Shown: positions 1-12,180, counted from the stretch's first letter. The stretch: 64,000 nucleotides of DNA from Trochalopteron elliotii (GCA_024734555.1 JANPWX010000451.1:1820728-1884727), one strand, 5' to 3'. Program-made: numbers and translations. The notes: a model not told the origin generated them from the sequence alone.

Positions 1-2800
1 GCTCATTTAAAATTAGCTTGGGTACAGCAGTTATGAATATACTGTGCAGAAAATTGTGCACTGAATTATAAGCAAATAGGTTGCTATGATTTGATGCTAT
101 TTTAATAGCTGGTGATTAACCAAATGAATGCTATTTGGTCTGGCCTGATTTGCCAAATGGTTCCTCTCTTCTACCATCCAGCCAGCTGTAAAGTAGTGCC
201 CCATACAACCAGGCACTATTACCATATTAAACTCTAATAAATATTTTTTAGAGGAATAGTAGCATTTTGTGGGGTGTATACCTATCAATTCCATCTTCTT
301 GAGCCAGCTGGGGGAAGAGCATTTTCTAGTAAGCTGTACTCAGGGTTTGCCTTTGATGTGAAGCTAAGAATCTTGAGGTCTTCTTCAAAAACACTGAGAT
401 ATTTCAATCTGATCCATGCTTAATGTTTCCCATTCACCCCAAAAGCACCTGCTGAGACAAACCTACGTCGATATGCCTCTAGTGTGGACAAACCTCTTTC
501 TTGCCTTGGTTATCAACAATGTGCCATCTAACAAAGCCAAGAGCCTGCCCATACTCCCAAAGCATCTTGGTTTTCTATGCAGTGGTTTTCACCTGGAGGA
601 CTGATGAGTGTTTGGGGATTTTTATTACTAAATTATTTGAAACTGAGCACCTACAAAGAACAATGTGGTGCTAACATTTAGCTAGAAGCAAAATAGGAAT
701 TTCTGGTTTCTTGTCCAGTCCTAAAGAGGTTTATTTTGTGTAGGTAGAGATCCTTTCCCAGACACCTCCATGGTTGCTGCAGTGGTGGCTCTGATAGGTT
801 CATCCTTGCTCTCCAGTGGAGTTTGCTCCAAGATGATGGATGTGAGAGCTGCCAGGCATCAGAGCAGCTGGGGTAAATGAGCTTAGCAAAGATGGGGCTG
901 CCCAGCCCAGCAACAAAGCTTCTGCATTTCCATAACAGCAGCTACAACAGAGCTCATCCTGTCTTGTATTAAGGAACTGGGGAAGTGCATTAGTGAATCC
1001 ACTTGATAATTTTATGGCTAAATCTTGTTTTATCTATATTACTTGGACTTTTGCCTTTTTGTTATTTTTTAACACGGGTTATTTTTATGGGAGAACAGTA
1101 ATTGGCACCTCAGTGCTGACAGAAGTATGTCTCAGGTGTACAGGGCCAATGCCTCGTTGTGTCCCCTCAGGGTGCATTAATTAGCACTGCTGCACTGGCT
1201 CCTGTTGCTGCCCAGTTCTAGCTAATGCCAGAGGTTAAACTGTTCCCTGCCTGTGTCACCAATTTAGACTCAGAATAGCTCTTCATATGCACAATGCACA
1301 TTAGTATTGCTCTAATCAGGGTGCTTATGCTGAACAAATGAATTTTTGAGTGATATTTCAAAGGTTTGCATTTGCTCCAGAATTAGTTCTCTTTTACTTG
1401 GCTATTTTTTAACTAGTCATTTACTCCTCACCACACCTCCACAAAAAAACCCTCCCAAAAAATGAACATTTAATGCAAAAATTTCTACTTCCTTGAAAAA
1501 TTAATTTTAAAAGAAAATGTGTTTAAGAGAGTTTCTTAATCAGTAATTTTCATATTCGTTGTTAAATTTCTCCTAGTCCTTTACAAATTACTCAGACCTT
1601 GTGTAAATAGTGCATTAGCATGTATATTGTTCTGTGCAGACAGTTGGGCAAATTCTTGTGTACCTTTAAAAAAAAAGTCCGGGTTAAAATGCTTTGCTGA
1701 ATTGCACAAAACAGGAGAGTAATTTTCATCCCTTCTATATGAAAGATGAAGTGGGGTCGTGGAAGGTTTAATGTTGATGTTATCAGAAGACTCCCCAAAC
1801 TGTAGTTTCTTCCACTTTTTCTTGGGACTGAATGGTGGAGGCAGTGGTGAATACCACCTTCTCCTGCTCCTGCAGCCAGGCAGTTCTTCCTTCTCCCTCA
1901 GATAAGCCCCGTTCCTGCCTTATCAGTGAAATTTGCATTTCATTGCTCTGTTACACGATACTGTGTTGTGTGTCTGCACAAAGAGAGGCTTTGTCTCCTC
2001 ACCGAAGGCAGGGAAATAACCAGCTATTGAAACTGGAAAGGAAAGGAATAACGTGATGAAATGCCATGTTGCTGGAATGCTTCTGCTCAGGAGTGTGCCG
2101 GCACAGATGGAGCAGAGCCTTGTCACCAGTGACCTTGCTCACTCTTCCGCACCAGTTGCATTTTTCCAAGTTCCTTACTCCTACTGCAGCTCCGGACCTT
2201 CCCTTCTCTGCGGTATTGCAACTTGCCAGCACTCATCTCTGAAAGGGAAGCCTTGAGCAAATCATTTAAAAGGAAACAAAACATATCACAGAGGAAAATT
2301 ATAGCATGTTGATGTGCCAAATCAAGTTATCTCTGTGTTGTGGCAGCATGATTGTATCACCTGCCCCGCAATGACTGGCAATTTCACCTGTCTTGTCACT
2401 GCAGACAGATGCTCCACTGCCACCAAGCTACAATATTGAATCACCTGGTCCTCTCCAGCAATAAAATCAGCCATTCATAACAGGATTTTTTAAATGTCAT
2501 CTTTATAAGAAATTGGGATTTGTTAATTGTTTCATGATTTTTGAATCATTAACTACAGTAAACACAAATCCAAATGACAAAACATAAGACACACAGACTA
2601 CCGGGAGTTTGTTGACGTCTCCCAAAACCTCAGACACAGCATGTAAGGAAGCTCTTGTGACCTGCACTGGCAGAAGGGACACAGTGAATGAGCTGACCAA
2701 GGTGTGAGAGCACTGAGGAGCTCAGGATGTATCTTCTGCTCATTAGCCTGTACTGTTGCTTATGCTGCCTCGACATTATCTGTGTTGACATTTGCAGCCT
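1..2800. other. No recognisable gene; expected place of FREM1 3' exons
   Basis: If the FREM1 order continued, Calx-beta and lectin exons would fall here or just left of the window. I looked for both on the minus strand and saw nothing that holds up. There is no tandem repeat or mobile element of note. Confidence 0.5.
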
Positions 2801-2814
2801 CACCTCACTCACAC

Positions 2815-2970
2815 CTGTACAACATTTAGTGCTTGCATGGATAAATCCTTTTGGTCCATTTCTATTCTCCTGTATGTCCTCTCCCTTCCCTTCAGTTGTG
2901 CTTGATGCCTGGGATCTGTGTTTGGCACTGACAGCAAGCCTGGATGATATTTCTTCCATGGGGTTGCAGC
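2815..2970 (-). pseudogene. FREM1: FREM1 CSPG repeat 12 remnant ending at a donor
   Basis: One frame reads YHPGLLSVPNTDPRHQ and, further on, EMDQKDLSMQALNVVQ, ending at a donor (GTACAG|GTGTGAGT) at 2,814. The neighbouring frame between them reads TTEGKGEDIQENRN. FREM1 repeat 12 has YITSRVLKASDPD, then GPKHGHLEN, then FSQKDLNSKTILYI. QKDL is identical and the surrounding hydrophobic pattern follows. At least two frame changes would be needed. This is the last part of the gene I can place. The Calx-beta and C-type lectin exons were not recognised. Confidence 0.42.
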
Positions 2971-3399
2971 AGGGGAAGGGTGAGATGCCATCACAGAGGG
3001 GTTTGTGACAAGTCCTCAGTTATGAGCACACCAGCAGAGGAAGTGGCTGCAGCCCGTGACCCCATCAGCTCTGGCACGCTCCAGTGCTACTGAGCCACCA
3101 TTCATAATCACCTGTGCTCACCAGGGCACTTCCAGGGCTGCTCTACATCCCTGCACTGTGCCTCACCTCTGGCAGGTAGCAATGAATACAAATAGCTCTG
3201 AATACACGGACTGAGCAGCCTTACAGCAGCAGAGCATCTGCACGGGGAGCTCAGCACTCGGCCCCCTGCGCCCTGCCCAGCGAGGCAGGAGACACAACAT
3301 GTCACACCAAGTCCCCAGTATGCCTCATTTTTGCTCCAAGAGCCTCTTTACAAGTCAGATTAAAAAGCATCAAGACAGGAGAATTATTCTCTAACGTCA

Positions 3400-3480
3400 A
3401 GCCCTTTCTTAACCAGGTAAACTACTTCAGCCTGCAGCATAATCAGAGGCCGTGGGATCACACAAATTGTAATTAACTTG
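3400..3480 (-). pseudogene. FREM1: FREM1 CSPG repeat 11/12 boundary remnant
   Basis: LITICVIPRPLIMLQAEVVY and LVKKG parallel FREM1 FTIQV, then APRITLLHSPSQVGLLKNG. The PR, the V ten residues later and the L.K.G that follows keep exact spacing. About six residues between ITI.V and PR are missing. The frame is open for 61 codons around it. A moderate by-eye match, supported by the next fragment at 2.9 kb. Confidence 0.42.
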
Positions 3481-3997
3481 CTGAAGTAGGTCAGGACTGT
3501 GTGTATTGCAGTGCAGGGGTACTCTGGCTTTAATGATTTCAAATATTTTGAGAAGCAAACTGAAAACACTTAGTCAAATTAAGTGTTTTCTTTAAGCTGT
3601 CAGCATTGCAAGCACTGCCAAGATGAACAGGATACATTGGATTAGATGCAGTCTATATGCTTCGAATCCTAATGGCAAGGGATCCAAAATGTAAAGTAGT
3701 GCACAAAGGCAAAGCAAATATTATATTATTGTCTGTAAAGCAGCAGATCTCAGTTTACTGATTAACCAGATTGAAAATACCATGACTCATCTTCAGAGCA
3801 GCCGAGCATTGCTGCTGGCTCCTGTGCAGCCCAGCTTGTGACAGTGTGACAGTCTCTGCCTGCTAAATGTTGGTCTTACTACAGGACCAACAGCACGATT
3901 TTGGTTCTACCCAGGGTAAACCCTGTTACTGCAGTCTGGCCTGAAACAATTCAGGCATAATTACAAACTTTAAAAATTACGCGCAGGTATTAATTTA

Positions 3998-4141
3998 GGT
4001 TAAATTTGAAGGTGAAATCTTGTTACACAAGGTGCCCTCGTGAGGCTTGAGCCACGGGTTATCAACAGGCAGGGATGCAGCATTCAGGTTACAAACTGGG
4101 AGAGCAGTAGGAGGTGGGAGAGGTGGATGAAGACCTTCATA
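3998..4141 (-). pseudogene. FREM1: Possible FREM1 CSPG repeat 11 start
   Basis: The frame reads YEGLHPPLPPPTALPVCNLN, then HEGTLCNKISPSNL. FREM1 has HGVFE, then RALPVVTRN, then QGAVGLLSPDLL at a repeat boundary. Shared features are ALPV, the following N, and G....[LI]SP..L. There is an insertion of about ten residues between the blocks. Gene order fits. Confidence 0.28.
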
Positions 4142-4710
4142 AAAGGAGCAATCTGCCTCTGCACCCGTCCCTTTGTCAGAGACAGTGCGGAGGTGTCTGC
4201 ACGGGACGTGCCTGAGAGGGGAGCAGAGAGCACCAGCCCAGAAATCACACTCAGGTGAACACACAGACTGATTCAGAGCTGGAAACAGAGTTAGAATCTA
4301 ATGCCTTGTGGGGGGTTCATTGCTGTGGGAGGGATAATCCCAGCAGAGGGAAGGGAGCACCCAGAGCTCAGAGCTGCTCAGAATACTTTTCCTCTACTGA
4401 ATGGATGGAAACCATCCTTTAAGTGCTGGCCTGAATTTTCTCAAGGTGGTTTCAATCTGTTTGGGTTTTTTGCCAATATTCCCTATTAGCATAAATGATT
4501 TAGGTTTTATTTACCCCTTATGTTTATTCTCTCAAGATACTTGGGGGTAACTTATCTCCATCTCAGGCTTTGTTTTGCAAAGCTCAATAAGCCAAACTCC
4601 TGATCATCTCTGAGGACAGACCCTCCTTTCTTCTGATGATGCAGTTATTTTATCTCTGTGCTTGGCTTGGTTTGACTTTGTCTTTCTGGATATTCTTGCA
4701 CATTTTTTAC

Positions 4711-4900
4711 AATGAGGGTGGTGAGACCCTGGCACAGGTTGCCCAGAGGAGCTGCTCTGTCTCTGGAGGTGTTCAAGGTCAGGTTAGATGGGGGTCTGGG
4801 CAACCTGGGCTAGTGGAAAGTGTCCCTGCTCATTGCAGGGGTGTTGGACTAGATGACCTTTAAAGGTCTCTTCCAACCCAAACTATTCTGTGACTCTATG
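4711..4900 (+). mobile_element. CR1 LINE 3' end
   Basis: Typical bird CR1 tail: GGCACAGGTTGCCCAGAGGA, then GGTGTTCAAGGTCAGGTTAG, then GGACTAGATGACCTTTAAAG and TTCCAACCCAAACTATTCTG, ending in the octamer-like TGACTCTATG. 5'-truncated, so non-mobile. Confidence 0.93.
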
Positions 4901-7300
4901 TTCACATGTCTACTCAGTACTCTGCAACAGGTAGCACTTAATTCATACTGGAAATTCATGATTGATTTGAGATAAGAGCACTAAGAACCTCAGAGTTAAA
5001 GCTTAAGTGTCTCCAGGTTGCCTTTCTTACTTCATTCCTCATCTACCAGCTCCTAAAATAAAGCAGAAAAAACCTGGCCAATGTCTTGGAAGATGAGTCT
5101 ATGGCAAAATCAGGAATAAATCCCAAATAAGCCATTTACTTCAGCCATATGAACACAAATATCAAACAAGAGTATCTAAAACATCAACAAATTATGATAA
5201 GTAGCTAAAACACAGAAGTTGTCATCACCATGTCTGGACAGAATTTTGACAAGTCCTCAGATAAATCTTCTCCATCTCCCTTTTCCACGGTATGTTGGTA
5301 TTTTGAACAGAAATTCTCAAGTCAAAAGATACATCAATTTTTAGTTCTAGGAAAAAAAAAAAAAACCCAAAAAAATCAAAAAAAGCCCCACCCCAAACTA
5401 GACATACAAAGCAGATGCTTTTTGCTAAAGCTTTTTTACATAAAAGTATATTCTCTCTTCACAAAGTTGGTTCAAAATTTTCTGAACAGCTCTAAACCGT
5501 AGCAGTAAAAATGGTTCCCAGTGGAGATAGATTACAGGTGCATGTTACATCTGTTCATCTGACAGTGTACAAATCCTTTAAAAATAATAACAATCTTTTG
5601 TTTAGTTAGAGAGGACCACCAAGTATTAGAGAGGGATCAGCTTCAAAGTTCAGCTTTAAAAATGTATTCTAGTAAAATGAGAAATACCAGTTATGTAGGG
5701 AAAGATGTTTGTATGTAGGATTCAATTCTATAAACTCAGCAGGTCTCAGTGCTGTACCAAAAGTGACTTTTTGTCGTGTCCCAAATCAACTCCATCTCCA
5801 AGAAAATAATAATAAAAATAGCTCTAAGAAAAGAAAAGTGATCTCATGGGATAGATTTTAGAGGATCCAAAAGGGGAAGACCCAACTTCCAGGAATGCTC
5901 ACTGCAGCTGATCTCAAGGTAGATTTATGTTATTTAACAGCAATTAGGAGGCATCCATTTATAGAAGACATGGCAATAGGGGATGTATTCAGAGGGAAAT
6001 ACAACACTGGCAGTGATTAAAAAGTCCACTCTGCCTACAAGATGAGCAACGGCTGCTGGAAGAGAGCAAACAGCAAGGAAAATGTTTTCCTGTCTCAGAA
6101 GATGAGGCCACTGAAGATGGGGGGAAGAAATAGGTGGAGAAGGAGAGAAGCAGGAGTTGAACTTGAAAAAAAGATGGATGTGTTGAAATAGAGCTCTTTA
6201 TGCCAGTGGCTCGAACAATGATCTAAGTTTGATAGTAAATTTCCTATCTGTGCTACAGCAGAGTAGTTCTGAGTAGTTGCTGTGATAGAGAACTGAATGA
6301 TCAAAGATCTGTGTGTGGTGATATCTCCTAATACATCTCCAAAGACATCTCCAGAATACCAACAAACAAGTTGTTTCTTTTTTCCTCCTTCATATAATGA
6401 ATGCATTTTACAAGACAATTGTCTTTTAATGGTCTTTCATTTCTCCAAGCATACATGAGAAGAGAATCAAGGAGAAACTGTGTCATGTTCCTCTGTGTAT
6501 TCTAGTATGAAGTAAAGCCAGGAAAGTTGCAGAGCAAAGAAATTGCCCAGAAAAATACAATATTTAAATAGTGGCACCACTTAAGAAGGATAATTGGGCA
6601 ATCTGAGTTGAAAGAACTTATTCCAGGTAATTCAGTGCAGCAGAGGGCTCTAGAGTGCAGCACCAAAAATCTAAATGGTTTGAAATCACTCCACAAAACA
6701 GACTATTTAGTATTTATTTAGAGCATTTGTGCCATAAGTGGTGGCACAGTTGTGTGTGCAAGCCCAGCAAAACCAAGGTGAGCAAATGCAACCACCTGAC
6801 TCCCAGACAGGTGCACTTTTGCAACACAAACTCCTGAGTTAAAAAGTCTTAGACTAAAAGAATACCAACTATGTTTTTGAATTACTGTGAAAATACTAAA
6901 TGCTGTGTTTGTAGTAATGATCAAGGAAGAAACAGGATTAACATTTAAAAAGAGCAGCTTGTATTCTGATTTTCCATTCTAAATGGGTGCCAAAAGTCAC
7001 AACTGAAACTAAGGCAATCTCTCATTAAACTTACTTTAATGAATTTTTAAAAATAGTATTAAAACAGTAACTTTGGGCTAAACTTTTATAGAAAGACCAG
7101 TTATTTAATAGGGTGATGTGACCCAAAATACTGGTCTTTGAAGGGATAAAAATCAGCTTTTGACAACCGTGGCTGCTTCTGCAGCTGCAGGGAAAACATT
7201 TTCTTCATGTCAATTTATATTTCATTTCCTTCAGCTCAATAGCTGATTCATTCCAGTTCAGACACTGATGAGGAGTTGAGAGGCAGGAATGTTTATTTTC
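4901..7300. other. Presumed FREM1 intronic DNA
   Basis: AT-rich, with an A-rich patch at 5,350-5,390. I see no coding block or repeat family. Repeats 8-10 of FREM1 would be expected in the 4.2-8.1 kb interval but were not found with confidence. Confidence 0.4.
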
Positions 7301-7304
7301 TCTC

Positions 7305-7378
7305 TTGCAAATGATGAGAGCAGACCAGCACTAAAGCACGATCCACTACATCTAAATCCTCCAGGGACAAATGGTTGA
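7305..7378 (-). pseudogene. Possible CSPG-repeat fragment
   Basis: The minus strand reads LSLEDLDVVDRALVLVCSHH before a stop. This resembles the FS..D[VL]....V.Y.H segment found once per CSPG repeat. It is too short to place in the protein, and is listed because it falls in the expected interval. Confidence 0.18.
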
Positions 7379-8139
7379 AAAAACATCAGATTGATTAACT
7401 CAGGGCATTTTTCCTTTGTCAATAATTTATCAAGTTTTGAAAAACAAGATATTTACCTTTATTTTCTGATACATCCAGCAAACTTCACACAGTCTGAGCT
7501 AGAAAATAAAATGCTTTCATAAAGCATGTGTTCATGATTTTGCTTGAATTATGATTTTCATGCGAAGCACTCTGACATGAATCACAAATTAAAAACATCA
7601 TCGCTTTAACTGGAAAAACAAATCCTGGGATGATGCAGGGCAGACAGGGACATGTAGAAGTCCTGATGACAATGGGGAAGGAACAGAGGCTCTCCAGCTT
7701 TCACAGGTACCAGTGATTTAAGTTACACCCCTTTGCTCAATACTCTTTGGTTGAGCTGCAGTTTGAGACTTTGGGAGCAGAGTATGAGATGATTTATTAA
7801 AAGGAATCTTTTGCCTCCCAGTATCTTCTCTACAGACCTAGACAGCTTCTTAATATGTATTAAGTTATACTATTATGTGTAAATGCAGTGCTTTGCCCAC
7901 CTGTTTCTCACAAACGGGTACCAAATGTGCTGTCCTGCTGGTGAAAACTGAGACTGAACCTCTCCCAAGCAACACAACTCTGTGCTACAAATGCAGAACA
8001 AGTTTTAAAAGACACTATTTAAATCAAAACTGAGACACCTGACAATTTAAGCTATTTTTGATTCAATTAATTCTCATAAGTAAGGACGGAAAAAAAAGCA
8101 GAGAAGGAGGGTTCAAAGATTGCTAGTAAGATGAAAAGT

Positions 8140-8345
8140 CCATCCTACCAGTTGGCACGTGGGAGAAATATCTCCAGATTGGAAAATTGATGCACCATGA
8201 CTCATGTCCTTTGTGTCACCCCTCGAGTCAGTGCCTGGGGAACCACATTTGTCAGCTCCGTGCGACACCTTCGGCTTCCACTGCAGGGAGATGCTCAGGG
8301 TGATCCTGGCTGATCCTTCCTGCACACACCCATCCCTGCCTGCAA
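8140..8345 (-). pseudogene. FREM1: Possible FREM1 CSPG repeat 7 fragment
   Basis: The open frame carries ARITLSISLQWKPKVSHG and later SIFQSGDI. CSPG repeats have L.F.I...P..HG followed some 40 residues on by F...D[IL]. FREM1 repeat 7 reads ALLFSITQKPRHG. The spacing is roughly right. DNA here is more GC-rich than its surroundings, and the plus strand is also open, so chance openness is possible. Confidence 0.3.
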
Positions 8346-9570
8346 TCCCTGCTGCAGCTCTGGGGCTCACTGCTCCTCTATGGAATATGGAGACCACAGG
8401 AAGGGAAGATAAGGGACTGTTTATTTCAAGGTGTAACTGAAAATTAAACGGAAATACTGCTTATCTTTACAGTCTAGCAACAAGCTCCCCCCTCCCCACA
8501 AGAACAGTGTGGGCCCTGAGGTACAAACAAGTCATCTGGACTGGTACCCCTAAGGAGACACCATATTTAGAGTCATTTATACTCACAGCTTTATTTGATT
8601 ACCATGGTCAATCGATCAGTACCTGTTTGTATCTCTGTGGAGTACAAAAGCCTGTCAGGAAGTAGACAGCACACTCATTTCACATTATTAAACACGCTCA
8701 CCTGTGGTTTCTAGTCATGCTCAATTTTATTTCCAGTCAAGTTGAATTTTATTACATGATCTTTTTTTTCTTATCAGCCAAGATAAAGATACTGTATTGT
8801 CAAGTGAGAGTCAGTTTTCCAGAGAGAATTCAAGTTTTTCGTTACATTTTCAAGGTTCAAGGATAGCTAAAATCTAAATAGTTCAGCAAAAGACAGCAAC
8901 ATTTGGGCAAAGTATTTCATGGGACTTAAAACTTAGGTGTTGAATGCTTATGTTGTTTACAACAGTCCATCTGGTCAGTCCATGGTCATCATGGAACATC
9001 ATGGCTGTGCACTCCCACCAGGGAAAGAAAACCTCATTAGGAAATCAGTGGAGATGCAGCCTCACCAAATGCTGGAACCCACAGAAAAGAATGTGAACAT
9101 AAACCATCTACAAAAAACATATTCAAAAGAATAATGTTTCTATTGTCACCAAACCCCTGTTCTATATTCCTGGTCTAAAATAGATTTTTCCATGAGCTGG
9201 AATTGTGCCCTACCACACTCCCCATTCCCTGACTCCCCAGGTGGCACACTGGAGCAGGGACCACTTTGCAATCCTACAAATAATATCCTAGTTATAAATA
9301 GCATTAATTAAAGAATCAGAGTCATGGCATGCAACCAGGCATCACTGATTACTCTGGTCCTGCATGGTCTGCTCAGAGCAAAAACTCCCCTGAATAATCC
9401 AGACTTCAAATACAACCTCTCTGAAGAGGTGCATTAAAAAAATCCCAGAAAGATGACAGGGTTTAATGGGAATAACAGCATACATTTCTCTGCATGCAGA
9501 TAATTCAATATGCAGATAATTAAAAAGTCTGTACTTGAAGAAAATAATGAGGAATGGCACCCCTCACCCA

Positions 9571-9591
9571 CCCCCCCCCCCCCCCCCCCCC
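9571..9591. repeat. Poly(C) tract, 21 bases
   Basis: Uninterrupted run of 21 C, preceded by ACCCCTCACCCA. On the gene strand this is a G-run. Confidence 0.95.
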
Positions 9592-9631
9592 ATTTTGTCT
9601 ACATTCTAACTCCCAGTCCTGCAAAGGCTTA

Positions 9632-9835
9632 GACTGATGGTTCACTTCTATAAGTGGAACTTTTCAAATTGCTGTGTTCTACCCAAAATCCTGCAGGCAG
9701 CCATTCCTGCTGGCAGATTTCCAGCAGCCCCCTTGAAGGGAAGGGTCTGGGCTTTACCACTGACTGGTCACCAGCTGAAGCTTCAACCATATGAATGGGG
9801 GCCCCTCTGACAGCCTTATTAACACAAGTGATTTT
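9632..9835 (-). pseudogene. FREM1: Possible FREM1 mid CSPG repeat fragment
   Basis: A 79-codon open stretch contains VEASAGD, then PSRGLLEI, then EWLPAGFWVEHSNLKSSTY and RSEP. A FREM1 repeat has SATD, then FGYLEN, then QWKD, N..QS, and R.EP in that order, although one loop is much shorter here. Several repeats share this layout, so the exact repeat is uncertain. An acceptor-like CTTGCAG lies just upstream. Weak by-eye match. Confidence 0.28.
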
Positions 9836-10075
9836 TATTCTGCATGCCTGGGTAAGCCATGGGCACATGCCTGCAAGATCAAGGTCTCAGTCATTAATAA
9901 CTTGGGCAATGGCTTCACCTAAGGCCACACTCTGTCTACACAGAAATCTTTCCGGGAATCTGGTAAAAAGATTGATGAAAATTAAACATCTACTTAGTGA
10001 AGCTGAAGTAACCAATATATGATTAATACTTTCCAATTATATTTCAGTACAGTACATTGCTGAGTTTGTTATTAC

Positions 10076-10225
10076 CTGCACTCTTAACACTCCATCTGCA
10101 GTGTTAAATCCATCTGTTGCTGAAAATATGACTATATCTTCAAGGGTTTCTGAATCATCATGCTGGTACCTTTTAACATAATTATAATGAAGAGCGATAT
10201 TCATTATCCAGCGGAAATTAGAAAC
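10076..10225 (-). pseudogene. FREM1: FREM1 CSPG repeat 4 exon, open, with good splice sites
   Basis: This 150-base segment lies between an acceptor (ATTTATAG) and a donor (GTGCAG|GTAATA), and reads as exactly 50 codons with no stop. It contains VKRYQHDDSETLEDIVIF, then SATDGFNTADGVLRVQ. This is the classic CSPG repeat core, Y.HD.SE...D...F..TDG, and matches FREM1 repeat 4 (RYQHDGSE.L.D, then TDG.N.A). About four residues (HYNY) appear inserted before the core. As an isolated exon it looks intact, so its state contrasts with the broken exons at 11.5 and 17.5 kb. Confidence 0.75.
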
Positions 10226-11380
10226 CTATAAATATGAGGGGAGGGGAGCAAGGGAAGAGCTGAGGTCCAGCATTGCCCACTATCTCAATTGATCATGTTG
10301 GCTTCTCTCACTTGAAGTGTTGCTCTGGGCTCTGGATTTAGTGCCAGCAGTCCCACTGGTGTCACTGATGTTTTGTTAACACCTCTCATGCAGACCTGGT
10401 CCCTCAGCTTTATTCTGTCAGGTGGAGGTGGGCAAGAGAAGTGGCTTCATGACTGGCATCCACATCAGGGTGTGAAGACAGCACAGACCTAAGGGTGTGT
10501 CCCATGGCCAAAGCTTCTGGTGAGGCAGGATGTCAAACCTTGGGAATTGCTCACCTGTCAGGGGAGGAATGGCTGTGCTAGACCAGGTGTCCTTGGCATG
10601 GCTTGTCACCTGCTGAAATGGCAAGAGAAATATTCTGGTCATTTCTGCCTTTAAGAAGGATCTAAAGCAGAGGGTGCTATTTTTATACTCAGTTAAATAG
10701 TCAGAATAAATATTTCATATTTTTGTGCATGTATCTTAGATGTTAAAGAAACCCCTTCTTTAATACAGCAGCAGCTGGTTTAAATGTGCCTGCAGGTAGC
10801 AGAAGGCAAAGCTTATGGCACAGTCTTTCCTGAACTCTGCTCCCCTCCACTTCCTTCCTTCTGGCCTGTCCTTTTGTGAGGATTTGTCCTCACAAAATCA
10901 CAAGGTTCATCTGAAACTATTTTAAAAAATATATGAATTTTCAGACACCATTACACAGTTATGGATAATATATAGGCTTCATCTCCCCACATCCCAGAGC
11001 AGAGGGTCCATTTTTGAAATTCTAGGTTGCAACAAGCTATGAGGAATTTTACAGGAAGAACTCTAACTAACTTATTCTAAAATCCTGCAAACAAAGCTCC
11101 TTCCACCTTGACAAGTCCATGCATATCAATGAAACTGGAGAGAAGAGGTTTATTAACTATAAAAACTTTCAGATCCTTATGGGAGCATGAAGCTGGGTTT
11201 TCCTTTGCTGCATCCAGGGGGGACTGTACCAGGACTAGCCATTCCACCAGTAAACCTGCCTGCAGTTTGGGCCTGGGAGGGGTTCTCTGGTGCTCAGCAG
11301 GTGTGTCTGTGCTTTTGGAACAGGAGGAATCTTGTCACTTGGCGTGAGATGGACAAAAAATACAAGAGAAACAAAGGTAC

Positions 11381-11591
11381 CTGTCTATCCAGGACTGTTG
11401 AGTCAGAAGTGAAGCTGCTGTGCCTTCTCAGCAAGAGAGGACAGAGATGCTTTCCTCTGTGCCATCAGAAACAGGGGATAAATGGGGTATTACCCCACTG
11501 TGGTGGTTTTTGAGGCTCATAGATTTCTGGAATCAATCTTTCTCCTATCTCAAAGAAATCCACAGGGTTAATAGCTAGACATTGCACACAG
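11381..11591 (-). pseudogene. FREM1: FREM1 exon remnant between CSPG repeats 3 and 4, frameshifted
   Basis: A strong acceptor (long pyrimidine run ending CCATTTTAG) opens at 11,592, and a donor (GACAG|GTACC) closes at 11,380. The first frame reads CLAINPVD, matching the CFNI.I.PVD end of a FREM1 repeat. A second frame carries VSDGTEESIS, matching the next repeat's start VTEGGQSIIS. The first frame regains an open run up to the donor after a TGA at 11,464-11,466. The splice sites survive while the interior has shifted frames. The next remnant downstream (10.1 kb) is the continuation expected from FREM1. Confidence 0.5.
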
Positions 11592-12089
11592 CTAAAATGG
11601 GATTTTGAGAAAGACAAGAACAAGACGACGAGGTATTTCTACAGAAGAGAAAATGGGCTCAGAGTTTTAAAAATATACCTCAGAAAAAAAACACAGCAAT
11701 TAAAACTACTGAGCTTACTGAAGAAGCTTCAGTATTGCTTTCCTCTTACCAAGTTTTTATTGCTGTTCTTTGGAATATAATTGGTGATAATTTTCTACTT
11801 GGAGTCTGACACAAATCTTAAAAGTGACTAAAGGTACTTGGAAAACAAAAGAATAGGTTGTTTTATTTCTCTTCATAAAGAATTTGCTGTTGAAACAGTG
11901 AAGCTTCTTGAACGACTCCAGGACTTCAACTGCTTGTTTTAATTTCTCAAATAATCCTTTCCTGTGGTTGTATTTTCTTCACTACAAGAAACTCTCACTT
12001 CTTTTCTGCTTTCCCACTGTTCTGGGCAAATTGATCTTAGGGCAGAGTTTAACCATTTAGCTGAAGAATATAGCCTTGAGCATTATAAG

Positions 12090-12180
12090 CTTTATGCAGC
12101 ACACTAAAATTCACCCTCCACAAATATTCATTTAATACTGGCAAGAATTTTGCTGATCCTCTTAACCTACCTGGGATTTT
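12090..12180 (-). pseudogene. FREM1: Possible FREM1 CSPG repeat 3 fragment
   Basis: Within an open stretch the residues KIPGRLR and PVLNEYLWRVNF resemble the FREM1 segment with SIPKVVK and HAVNYMKVAY. Position between the repeat 2 and repeat 4 remnants fits the gene order. The similarity is short and gapped, no splice sites were identified, and chance cannot be excluded. Confidence 0.25.

Noticed and set aside
2123..2320. Minus-strand RREGK segment considered as Calx-beta domain of FREM1
   Set aside because: Only two or three residues agree, with no spacing support.
3270..3390. KRLLEQK-stop-GIL, which can be lined up with a FREM1 repeat 12 segment
   Set aside because: The fragment at 2.82-2.97 kb explains that part of the protein better; this one is likely chance and shows how easily short by-eye matches arise.
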